Shown here piece by piece: positions 1 through 6,390 of a stretch of 7,418 nt of DNA. Under the pieces are notes generated by a model. That model worked only from the letters and a program-made list of their open reading frames with translations, was not told where the DNA came from and did no database searches. Each line of letters opens with the position of its first letter. Within the stretch, counting starts at the first letter, position 1. The stretch lies in the NCBI GenBank assembly GCA_030044455.1, contig JASHVU010000487.1:1-7418 (forward strand), in the 5' to 3' direction. Made by a program: the position numbers and the translations under genes. Source of the stretch: Acidobacteriaceae bacterium (GTDB taxonomy: Bacteria; Acidobacteriota; Terriglobia; Terriglobales; Acidobacteriaceae).

Positions 1-662
1 ACCAGCGACTTCCCCTTGTCGTGGGCCTGCCACCATGTGTAGGCCATCAACATGTGCGCTTCCGCCGTGTTGCCGTTGGCCAGCAGCTTTTGAATAAGCT
101 GCGCGCCGCGGTCGGTCTGGCCCTCGTGGAGCAGGGCTGTGCCCAGCATGTAATCGAGGGCGCGATCGTCGGAGTGCGAGGCCTCCAATGGATCGAGCAG
201 CGACACTACCCGATCGTTTTCACCCTGGCGAAGATAGCACTCGGCCAGCAGCAGCGCAACGCGATCGTGATTTGGGTCGGAACTGGGCTGGGTCCCGTAG
301 ACTGCTTCAAACTCGCGGGCCGCCTTGGGAATATCGCCCGCCTTATAAAGAGCCAGCCCCAGGTTCAGGCGGATACCGGAATTCGACGGGTCGCCCTTGA
401 GCGCCAGCGTGTATTGCTGAATGGCTTCGGGAAAACGCCCCTCGTGCGCCAGTGCGGCGCCCAGATTCGAACGAACCGGCGCCGCCTCGGGATGAACCTT
501 CAGAAACGCCTTGTAGGCATCGATGGCTTCGGCGTAGTGGCCCGACTGCTGCAACTCGATCGCATGGCGCAAAGACTCCTGGGCGGGATCATTCTGCGCA
601 AACGTGAGTCCTGCACAAAGCAGAAACAGAATTGTCGACCGACCCAGCACGTCTTCGTTCAC
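1..662 (-). CDS. Secreted TPR-repeat protein, C-terminus cut by window edge
   Basis: The minus-strand frame is open from the in-frame TAG at 707-705 to the window edge. It has an N-terminal hydrophobic stretch (ILFLLCAGLTFAQ) that looks like a Sec signal peptide with cleavage near FA|Q. At least four or five TPR-type helix pairs follow, with motifs such as SGHYAEAIDAYKAFLKVHP, EGRFPEAIQQYTLAL and AGDIPKAAREFEAV. TPR arrays bind other proteins, so a periplasmic scaffold role is inferred. The start is uncertain: GTG codons at 692, 662 and 650 are in frame. GTG 692 lies inside a hairpin stem and has no Shine-Dalgarno. An AAAGGTG-like sequence lies just before 662 and about 11 nt before 650, and 650 gives the neatest signal peptide. 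The gene follows the VWFA-related gene by about 40 nt on the same strand, so the two are probably co-transcribed. About 220 residues are visible; the family cannot be narrowed further. Confidence 0.85.
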   Translation of the reverse strand, partial: MNEDVLGRSTILFLLCAGLTFAQNDPAQESLRHAIELQQSGHYAEAIDAYKAFLKVHPEAAPVRSNLGAALAHEGRFPEAIQQYTLALKGDPSNSGIRLNLGLALYKAGDIPKAAREFEAVYGTQPSSDPNHDRVALLLAECYLRQGENDRVVSLLDPLEASHSDDRALDYMLGTALLHEGQTDRGAQLIQKLLANGNTAEAHMLMAYTWWQAHDKGKSL

Positions 663-673
663 ACCTTTTTTGC

Positions 674-698
674 CTGGGCGTAAGAGATTCACGCCCAG
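674..698 (-). other. Intercistronic perfect inverted repeat (8-bp stem, 9-nt loop)
   Basis: CTGGGCGT (674-681) and ACGCCCAG (691-698) are perfect reverse complements separated by 9 nt. The hairpin lies between the VWFA stop codon (705) and the likely start of the downstream TPR gene. On the minus strand it is followed by an A-run rather than a T-run, so it does not look like an intrinsic terminator. A role in mRNA processing, stability or translation of the TPR gene is inferred. Confidence 0.6.
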
Positions 699-704
699 AC
701 CGTA

Positions 705-2930
705 CTACTGCACCTGGAAATCGACAGCCTGCTCCGCAGTGGCTGAACCCTGCGTAACATCCAGTTTGATTTGATAAGAACCGGGCTTGAACGAGTCGCC
801 GGGAAGAGCCGCTACGTAAGCAATCCGGCCGTCTGCCGAGGCTGCGGGCAACGCGATCGGGGCGGAGCCGAGGTACTGTCCGTCCTTGTAGAAGCCCATC
901 GTGGCCTGCGGCGCATCTTTGACTGAGGGATCCGGATACACGTTGAAATAGAACGGCAGGATATGTCCCGGTCCGCCCTGCAATTTGTCGTCGAGTGTCG
1001 GTGTAACTTTTCCCGCCGGGTACCCCTGCCCTGCCGGGTAGTAGAAAGGATCTCCCGGCACGATGTCTTTCACCTGATCGGTCTTGTGGACAATCACAAG
1101 ATCGCTGACCGCCAGCTTCGGATTTGGAGCCGGCACCGTAAGCGTGCTCTTCGACACGCCAATCTTGTTGCCTTTCTTGTCCATCACCACCGCTTCAAGC
1201 GTATAGGTTCCCGGATCCAGTTCGGCTTTGAATGTTTTGATCAGGTCGCCCTGCTGATATTGATCGACTTTGCTGGCGTCTACTGTAACAGCGAAAGGCT
1301 GGCTGAACTTCGAAACGATGTTTCCACTTGAATCCTTCACAACCGCCAACATTGGGGCGTCGACCACCGCAGTCTTGCCATCGGGCTGTTTCTCAAAGGT
1401 CAGTCCCTTGAGCGGTGCCTCGATGGTCACCTCGTATTCGATCTTCGGCCCGCGCTCGCTGAAACGATCTGCCCCCGCCGTGAACGCCACTTCGGTCGGA
1501 GCCTGCGCTGCGCTCAACGCATTCAGCAGCGGCACTTCGTAGGCATACACCTGTTGACCGCCTCCCAGCTGAGGAAGCGCAAAGTAGCCGCTGCGGGAGT
1601 GAACTTCGATGCCGGGCCGGTCAACCTTCACAGTGATCTTCCTGAACTTCCCGTCATACGTGGTGATGTTCGGGTCGTAGGCAGCCTCGTAGTAGGTTCG
1701 CACCTCGTCCATCACGATTCTGAGAGGCGCCTTGTAGTCGTTGGTTTCTGCAATCGCAACTCCTCCGGTCTGCCGGGCCAGATCCCGCAGCCATTCTTCG
1801 GGATTCGACCGCAAGCCGTTCTCCGCGGTCTCCTGCGCCTGAGCCTGGGATTGCGTAACCTCGCCGACGCCGCTGCTCATTGACAGATTGCGGGTTTCGC
1901 CCGCAGCATCGCCAATCTGGCCGCGGCCGCTATCATTCTGGCTGAATGTCACCAGCCCCTTGGGGTCGACCGTGTAGAAAGTAATGTTGGCTCGATTCGC
2001 CATCCCGATCATGTATTGGTACTGTTCTTTGGCGGAATCGGGAATCATCATCCACGGATTGAAATAAATCACCACCTTGCGGCCGGGCAGATGCGCCTGC
2101 GCCTGCACCAGAGCCAGCAGAGCGTCGATCGATGCGCGGGCACTCGCCTCACGGGTTGCAGAATCGGCCTCATTCAGCATGTCGTACTGCATCTTGTTCA
2201 TGCGGTAAGTGACCGCATTCGAAATCGAGTTCTGGCTCGGCATCGAAGTGCCGTTCGAGGTTATCGTTGGCGCCATGGACGCGTCGCCCGTCACTGAACT
2301 CTCCCCAGCCGATTCTCCCCCGGTCAGGCTAATCCGAAGCTGTTCCTTGATCTCGGCCGAAGCAGCCTCGTATTGAAGCGTGCCCCACATCATCTGTTTG
2401 TCAATCGATTTCATCAGGGCAACACGATCGTTGGTGAACGGCTGAACCATGTTCAGCTTCTGATCGATCACCATGATCGAAAAGTAAAGGTTCTGTTCCG
2501 GCGCCATGCTCAGCACGTCTGAGACCGCCTGCTTGAAGAATCGCTTGCCATCCTGATCCAGACCTTCAAAGACCAGCGTCACCAGTCTCAGCTCCCGCAT
2601 CGGGTCTACCGGGATGCTGCCCGCGGTGGGCGCGCCTGCGGCCTGTGGAGCGGGATTCTGAGATCCCTGAATATATTTGAACGAGTTGAGATGCTCCTCC
2701 ACTCCGTCCTCATATACATGAATCTCATCGGGCTTGATGTCGTCGATGATCTTGCCCTTCTTGTCGCGAAAGGTCATGTCCAGAGTGACTTCGTTGGCGT
2801 TGACCTTGACGTTCGAGGTACTTGAGCCGGGAGTGTTCGCGGCTGTCTGTTGCGGCGCCGGCGTCTGCGCGACCAGGCTGCCTGCATATAGAAACGTCCC
2901 CAGGGCCAGGATAATCACTGAGTGTTTCAT
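705..2930 (-). CDS. Secreted VWFA-related acidobacterial protein (TIGR03436-like)
   Basis: This is a 741-residue exported protein. Residues 1-21 form a Sec signal peptide (MKHSVIILALGTFLYAGSLVA|Q), followed by a Pro/Ala/Thr/Ser linker. Residues about 42-88 hold the beta segment typical of the family (VTLDMTFRDKKGK, DIHVYEDG-like). A von Willebrand factor A-type fold spans about 113-325, ending in GRKVVIYFNP and ANITFYTVDPKGL. The family hallmark LARQTGGVAI...YYEAAYDP...HSRSGYF lies at about 384-450. A further roughly 290-residue beta-rich C-terminal region follows (EVTIEAPLKG, DPGTYTLEAVVMDKKGNKIG, GSYQIKLDV). The usual MIDAS motif DxSxS is absent: the position after strand 1 reads LVFEGLDQDGKR, so canonical metal-dependent adhesion is doubtful. 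A Ser/Thr/Gly-rich insert (about 200-240) and a Gln/Ala-rich insert (about 355-372) interrupt the domain. The start is supported by a GAAGGAG Shine-Dalgarno. The role is probably extracytoplasmic binding or scaffolding; the ligand is unknown. Confidence 0.9.
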   Translation of the reverse strand: MKHSVIILALGTFLYAGSLVAQTPAPQQTAANTPGSSTSNVKVNANEVTLDMTFRDKKGKIIDDIKPDEIHVYEDGVEEHLNSFKYIQGSQNPAPQAAGAPTAGSIPVDPMRELRLVTLVFEGLDQDGKRFFKQAVSDVLSMAPEQNLYFSIMVIDQKLNMVQPFTNDRVALMKSIDKQMMWGTLQYEAASAEIKEQLRISLTGGESAGESSVTGDASMAPTITSNGTSMPSQNSISNAVTYRMNKMQYDMLNEADSATREASARASIDALLALVQAQAHLPGRKVVIYFNPWMMIPDSAKEQYQYMIGMANRANITFYTVDPKGLVTFSQNDSGRGQIGDAAGETRNLSMSSGVGEVTQSQAQAQETAENGLRSNPEEWLRDLARQTGGVAIAETNDYKAPLRIVMDEVRTYYEAAYDPNITTYDGKFRKITVKVDRPGIEVHSRSGYFALPQLGGGQQVYAYEVPLLNALSAAQAPTEVAFTAGADRFSERGPKIEYEVTIEAPLKGLTFEKQPDGKTAVVDAPMLAVVKDSSGNIVSKFSQPFAVTVDASKVDQYQQGDLIKTFKAELDPGTYTLEAVVMDKKGNKIGVSKSTLTVPAPNPKLAVSDLVIVHKTDQVKDIVPGDPFYYPAGQGYPAGKVTPTLDDKLQGGPGHILPFYFNVYPDPSVKDAPQATMGFYKDGQYLGSAPIALPAASADGRIAYVAALPGDSFKPGSYQIKLDVTQGSATAEQAVDFQVQ

Positions 2931-2938
2931 TGTTCTGT

Positions 2939-2945
2939 CTCCTTC
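2939..2945 (-). promoter_or_regulatory. Ribosome binding site of the VWFA-related gene
   Basis: On the minus strand GAAGGAG precedes the ATG at 2930 with 8 nt between, an ideal distance. It fixes the start of the 741-residue protein. Confidence 0.8.
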
Positions 2946-2981
2946 CGGGAGAATGGTGCGTCCAAAAAATTGGCGAATCGA

Positions 2982-2987
2982 ATTATA
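2982..2987 (-). promoter_or_regulatory. Candidate -10 box (TATAAT) for the VWFA-TPR arm
   Basis: A perfect TATAAT on the minus strand would start transcription near 2975, giving a 5' leader of about 45 nt before the VWFA start. No good -35 hexamer is seen 16-18 nt upstream (GGAGAG lies there). The box lies in an AT-rich patch within GC-rich DNA and overlaps an imperfect palindrome (AATTA/TAATT, 2981-2995). A plus-strand TATACT (2986-2991) overlaps it, so the patch could serve both divergent arms. Confidence 0.5.
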
Positions 2988-3072
2988 TACTAATTTGCAG
3001 TGAGCTCTCCCCGTATGGAACCCTTCAAGCGCGCGGAACGCGATGCATTTTGTTTGACGTACGGCGCACCTG

Positions 3073-3081
3073 AAGGAGGTG
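3073..3081 (+). promoter_or_regulatory. Strong Shine-Dalgarno-like AAGGAGGTG with no well-placed start
   Basis: This is a nine-base match to the anti-Shine-Dalgarno in the leader of the plus-strand TPR gene. No ATG follows at 5-9 nt. The nearest starts are TTG 3091 (11 nt from GGAGG) and GTG 3093 (13 nt). TTG 3091 opens a 26-codon frame ending at TGA 3169-3171, which overlaps ATG 3168 of the TPR gene. GTG 3093 is in frame with the TPR protein. It may be a coupled leader peptide, a long-spaced start, or chance. Confidence 0.35.
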
Positions 3082-3167
3082 TCTCTTCAATTGTGCTGCC
3101 TTTCGGTCACATGCCGGCCAGGAGAAGTTTCCCAAGCGCAACCATGGCCTTATTTTGGTCCAGTTGG

Positions 3168-4466
3168 ATGAAGCACACCGCCCATGGAAGCGAATCATTG
3201 CCGATCGATCTCAACCGGTACCATTCGGCGCGGAGCCGCTCGTGCTGGCGGCGAAAACGCAATTCAGCATTCGCGATCATCACGCTGGCTGCGTGCGTCC
3301 TGTTCGCCGCTGCACGCTCTGTCGATGCGCAGCAACCGGCCTCCCCCAACCCTCAATCGGACGTGACTCCTCCATCGGACGCAACGCCGCAGTCGTTCGA
3401 CGAGCTCGCCGCGCGTGCCCAAACTGCCATGGACGCCAACCAGACCGATGAGGCGATTAGCCTTTATGAGCAAGCGGTCGCGCTTCGGCCCTCCTGGTCA
3501 GAGGGTTGGTGGGACCTCGGCACAACCTTCTTCGATCAGGGCCAGATCCCCAAGGCGCATGATGCCTTTCTGCACTTCGTCTCGGTCGAACACCGCCAGC
3601 CCGGCCCTGGATACGGTATGCTCGGCCTCACCGAGTTTGAATTGAAGGACTATCAGAAAGCAATCATCGCTTTCGAGCACGGCCGCCTGCTCGGTCTCGG
3701 CGATAACAAGAGCTTTGTCGAACGCGTCTATTACGAAGACGGTGTAGCCAATAACCATTTGGGCCGTCCCGAAGTGGCCGTGGCGCGCCTGAAGTATGCT
3801 GCCGAAACCATTGCCTACGAGCACCACGATGCCCCCAAGGACGCGGTCCTGGCCGACACCGATCTGATCGACGCGTTGGGCCTGGCTGCGCTGCACATAC
3901 CTGCGCTGCCCTCCGAGATCCCCGCCGACAAAAAAGATCTGATTCGTGAAGCAGGCAACGCTCAGGCCATGATCTCGATGGATGACCAGGTAACCGCCGG
4001 AGAAGAGTTGAAGCAGTTAGCGGCGTTGTATCCCAACCAACCTGGCGTGCACTATATGTACGGCGTATATCTGCTCAAAGAAGATCCAGCATCGGCGGTC
4101 GCCGAGTTCATGCGCGAGACTGAAGTTGCTCCCAAAGATACGCCCGCTTATCTGCAGATCGCCCTTGAGGATCTCAAGAACGGAAATTATCAGCAGGGGT
4201 TGCAGTACGCTCAAAAAGCCATCGCCCTGGCGCCGGACAACTTTATTGCGCATGTTGCCTGCGGCAGGCTTTGGCTCAATTTAAACAACACCGTTAAGGC
4301 GTTGCAGGAACTGCGCATTGCGGTCAAGCTTTCCCCCAACAGCCCGGACGCGCATTTCGCCTTGTCGCGAGCGCTTTTCAGGGCCGGCAATAAGCCCGAG
4401 GCCGCAAAAGAACAAGCTACGTTCGAACGTCTGAAAGCATTGGCTGACGCAGCCGATCGAGAATAG
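3168..4466 (+). CDS. Exported TPR-repeat protein
   Basis: From ATG 3168 the product is 432 residues. A basic stretch (WRRKRN, about 27-32) precedes a hydrophobic segment (SAFAIITLAACVLFAAA) and a likely cleavage site VDA|Q near residue 54. LAAC within it resembles a lipobox, but signal peptidase I cleavage fits better. A Pro/Ser linker follows. TPR helices then occupy about 77-180 (DEAISLYEQAVALRP, GQIPKAHDAFLHFV, DYQKAIIAFEHG), a less regular middle runs to about 265, and more TPRs fill the last 160 residues (GNYQQGLQYAQKAIALAPDN, NTVKALQELRIAVKLSPNSPDAHFALSRALFRAG). The frame is open back to GTG 3000, but that start would put over 80 residues before the signal and has no Shine-Dalgarno. TTG 3198, with GGAAG 7 nt upstream, gives a shorter n-region and is a real alternative. 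The protein probably scaffolds the products of the following FG-GAP genes outside the cytoplasm. Confidence 0.8.
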   Translation: MKHTAHGSESLPIDLNRYHSARSRSCWRRKRNSAFAIITLAACVLFAAARSVDAQQPASPNPQSDVTPPSDATPQSFDELAARAQTAMDANQTDEAISLYEQAVALRPSWSEGWWDLGTTFFDQGQIPKAHDAFLHFVSVEHRQPGPGYGMLGLTEFELKDYQKAIIAFEHGRLLGLGDNKSFVERVYYEDGVANNHLGRPEVAVARLKYAAETIAYEHHDAPKDAVLADTDLIDALGLAALHIPALPSEIPADKKDLIREAGNAQAMISMDDQVTAGEELKQLAALYPNQPGVHYMYGVYLLKEDPASAVAEFMRETEVAPKDTPAYLQIALEDLKNGNYQQGLQYAQKAIALAPDNFIAHVACGRLWLNLNNTVKALQELRIAVKLSPNSPDAHFALSRALFRAGNKPEAAKEQATFERLKALADAADRE

Positions 4467-4475
4467 GAAGAAGGG
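4467..4475 (+). promoter_or_regulatory. Ribosome binding site before the small ORF
   Basis: The purine-rich GAAGAAGGG directly follows the TPR stop codon (TAG 4464-4466) and ends 5 nt before ATG 4481. It is better than anything in front of ATG 4648, which has only a weak GCAGG. Either it serves the small ORF or it is chance. Confidence 0.45.
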
Positions 4476-4480
4476 ATTCG

Positions 4481-4651
4481 ATGCTGAATTACCCTGCCAG
4501 CAGCTACGATAGAGATGTGTGCCCGGCGCTGCAATCGCGGGGCGGCAATCGGAATCAAGGTCTGAGAATGAATAATCCCCACCTGGTGCTCTGCGCGCCG
4601 TGCAAGCGCAGGCCCCAAAGGCAGGCCCATTGGGCAGGCACTGTTCAATGA
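4481..4651 (+). CDS. Possible small protein of 56 residues, unknown function
   Basis: An ATG with a good Shine-Dalgarno (AAGGG, 5 nt spacing) opens 56 codons that fill the gap between the TPR gene and the Tat FG-GAP gene. The stop TGA (4649-4651) overlaps the next start in an ATGA, the classic arrangement for translational coupling. The product begins MLNYPASSYDRD. It has no signal peptide or membrane segment and carries a CxxC pair (LCAPCKRR, residues 39-42) within a basic C-terminal half. An internal ATG at 4568, with AAGG 7 nt upstream, could give a 27-residue form. I recognise no family. The reading is weakened by two AGA codons and the short length: a frame this long can be open by chance in GC-rich DNA. 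It could be a coupling leader peptide rather than a functional protein. Confidence 0.35.
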   Translation: MLNYPASSYDRDVCPALQSRGGNRNQGLRMNNPHLVLCAPCKRRPQRQAHWAGTVQ

Positions 4652-6387
4652 AAAAGCTGCGTTTCAACCGGCGCGATTTTCTTCGCTACTGCGGATTGCT
4701 GAGTTCCGGTCTGCTGGTGCCGCGAACGGTTCGAGGCGCCGTGCCCCCCGCTCCCTTGCGCATGAACTGGACGCCTGAGCCCGGCAGCAGCACCATGCGC
4801 TTTGAAGACATCACTGCCAAAACCGCCATCGACTTTACCACCAACAGCTGCATGACACCCAACAAAAACCAGCCTGAAACCATGGTTGGCGGCGTGGCCA
4901 TGATCGACTACGACAACGACGGTTACTTGGACCTCTTCTTCGTCAACGGAGCCGATCTCCCTTCCCTCACCAAGAACTCGCCCAAGTATTACAACCGTCT
5001 CTTTCATAACAATCGCGACGGCACATTCTCCGACGTCACTGAGAAAGCGGGACTCTTTGGCGACGGCTACGACATGGGCATCGCAGTCGGCGATTACGAT
5101 AACGACGGCTGGCCCGACATCTTTGTGGCCAGCGTTACCAAAAACCATTTGTACAAGAACAACCACGACGGCACATTCTCCGACGTCACCGATCACGCCG
5201 GCGTGGGCATGCCCATGTACAAGAACGAAAAAATGTGGAGCGCCGCAGCCGCCTGGGTGGATTACGACAACGACGGCAAGCTCGACCTCTTCGTTTCAAA
5301 CTACTGCCGCTGGCACGTGAATGGCGACCCGGTGTGCATGGGTGGAGGCCGCGAGCGCTCCTATTGCCACCCCAAGTTCTACGAGCCGCTGCCTTGCTCG
5401 CTTTACCACAATAACGGCGATGGAACCTTCACCGACGTTTCCGAAGAAACCGGCATCGCGAAGGTGCTGGGCAAGGGCATGGGCGTTGGATTGAATGACT
5501 ACGATGGCGACGGCTTTATCGACATCTTTGTGGCCAACGACAACATGCCCAACTCGCTCTTCCACAACTTGAAGGGCAAAAAATTCGAGGAAGTGGCGCT
5601 CGACGTGGGAGTGGCTTACGCCGAAACCGGCAAAGCAGTCTCCGGCATGGGCGCAGAGTTTCGCGACCTCGACAACGACGGACTACCCGACATCTGGCAC
5701 ACGGCAACCGAGCTTGAAACCTTTCCCCTGTTTCACAACATCGGCAACGGCATGTTTGTTGACGTTACCGGCAAAAGCGGCCTCGCGCAATATACGCTGG
5801 AGATGTCGGGATGGGGAAATGGGGTCGGCGACTTCGATAACGACGGCCTCAAAGATCTGCTGGTGGGCCGCGGCAATGTGCTCGATAACATCTCCGACTT
5901 TTCAGAGCGCACCTTTGCTGAGCCGCTTTCCATCTTCCGCAACATCGGCAATATGAAGTTCGAAGAAGTGTTGACCGGGAATGGTTCCGCGACCCAGGTG
6001 CGATTGCCTTACCGCGGCGTTGTCATCGGCGACCTGTTCAACAGCGGGCGGCTCGATATTGTAACCACGGCGCTCAACAACAAGGCCCGGATTCTGCGCA
6101 ATGCAACCTCGAACTCGAATAACTGGATCAAGTTCGAGCTCGTGGGCGCCAAAAGCAACAGGAGCGCGATCGGCGCGCAACTTAAACTGACCACCGACGA
6201 CGGCAGCAACCAATATGACGTGATTTCAACCAGCGCCGGCTACCAGGCTTCGCGCGATCCGCGTGCCCACTTCGGCCTTGGGCCGTTCACCTCGGCAAAA
6301 CAGCTTGAGATCAAGTGGCCAGGCGGCATTCGCCAGGTGGTTAAGGATCTGCCGGCAAACAAGATTCACAAGATCGAAGAGGCGTAG
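4648..6387 (+). CDS. Tat-exported CRTAC1-like FG-GAP repeat protein with ASPIC/UnbV domain
   Basis: This is a 579-residue protein. Its N-terminus, MKKLRFNRRDFLRYCG, carries a twin-arginine motif (RRDFLR) followed by a hydrophobic stretch, which supports ATG 4648 over the in-frame GTG 4600. Seven FG-GAP/VCBS-type repeats follow. Six carry a calcium-loop motif DxDxDG: DYDNDGYLDLFF (87), DYDNDGWPDIFV (149), DYDNDGKLDLFV (205), DYDGDGFIDIFV (284), DLDNDGLPDIWH (340) and DFDNDGLKDLLV (395). A seventh, DLFNSGRLDIVT (462), is degenerate. These repeats usually form a beta-propeller. The C-terminus (about 492-579: GAQLKLTT, STSAGYQASRD, HFGLG, IKWPGG) matches the ASPIC/UnbV domain. A loop between repeats 3 and 4 holds Cys220, 230, 240 and 250. 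Catalysis is not known for the family; calcium-stabilised binding of a glycan or protein is plausible. The stop is 3 nt before the next FG-GAP gene. Confidence 0.92.
   Translation: MKKLRFNRRDFLRYCGLLSSGLLVPRTVRGAVPPAPLRMNWTPEPGSSTMRFEDITAKTAIDFTTNSCMTPNKNQPETMVGGVAMIDYDNDGYLDLFFVNGADLPSLTKNSPKYYNRLFHNNRDGTFSDVTEKAGLFGDGYDMGIAVGDYDNDGWPDIFVASVTKNHLYKNNHDGTFSDVTDHAGVGMPMYKNEKMWSAAAAWVDYDNDGKLDLFVSNYCRWHVNGDPVCMGGGRERSYCHPKFYEPLPCSLYHNNGDGTFTDVSEETGIAKVLGKGMGVGLNDYDGDGFIDIFVANDNMPNSLFHNLKGKKFEEVALDVGVAYAETGKAVSGMGAEFRDLDNDGLPDIWHTATELETFPLFHNIGNGMFVDVTGKSGLAQYTLEMSGWGNGVGDFDNDGLKDLLVGRGNVLDNISDFSERTFAEPLSIFRNIGNMKFEEVLTGNGSATQVRLPYRGVVIGDLFNSGRLDIVTTALNNKARILRNATSNSNNWIKFELVGAKSNRSAIGAQLKLTTDDGSNQYDVISTSAGYQASRDPRAHFGLGPFTSAKQLEIKWPGGIRQVVKDLPANKIHKIEEA
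5016..5189 (+). repeat. Exact 24-nt direct repeat inside the Tat FG-GAP gene
   Basis: Positions 5016-5039 and 5166-5189 are identical and lie exactly 150 bp (50 codons) apart, with near-identity extending a few codons upstream. Both encode the end of a propeller blade (NNxDGTFSDVT). Silent sites are identical as well, which points to recent blade duplication or gene conversion rather than protein-level constraint alone. Confidence 0.75.
6376..6382 (+). promoter_or_regulatory. Ribosome binding site for the second FG-GAP gene
   Basis: GAAGAGG lies inside the last codons of the upstream gene, 8 nt before GTG 6391. It supports this GTG as the start and implies coupled translation of the two FG-GAP genes. 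Confidence 0.55.
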
Positions 6388-6390
6388 TCC

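Noticed and set aside
21..683. Plus-strand open frame of 220 codons at the left end
   Set aside because: It lies opposite the secreted TPR gene, whose minus-strand translation has a signal peptide and clear TPR motifs. The plus-strand product has neither.
674..698. Intrinsic terminator after the VWFA-related gene
   Set aside because: The hairpin is strong, but the A/T run is on the wrong side for termination in either direction.
3054..3059. TTGACG as a -35 box for the plus-strand operon
   Set aside because: No -10-like hexamer lies 16-18 nt downstream.
3498..3896. Minus-strand open frame of 132 codons inside the TPR gene
   Set aside because: Shadow frame opposite clear TPR helices, with no independent support.
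4591..4611. Terminator or attenuator hairpin before the Tat FG-GAP gene (CTGCGC/GCGCAG)
   Set aside because: The stem is only 6 bp with a 9-nt loop and no T-run. Structures this weak are common in GC-rich DNA.
4645..5196. Minus-strand open frame of 183 codons opposite the Tat FG-GAP gene
   Set aside because: Same artefact: the antisense of GAC/AAC/GGC-rich repeats lacks stops. There is no recognisable domain or ribosome site.
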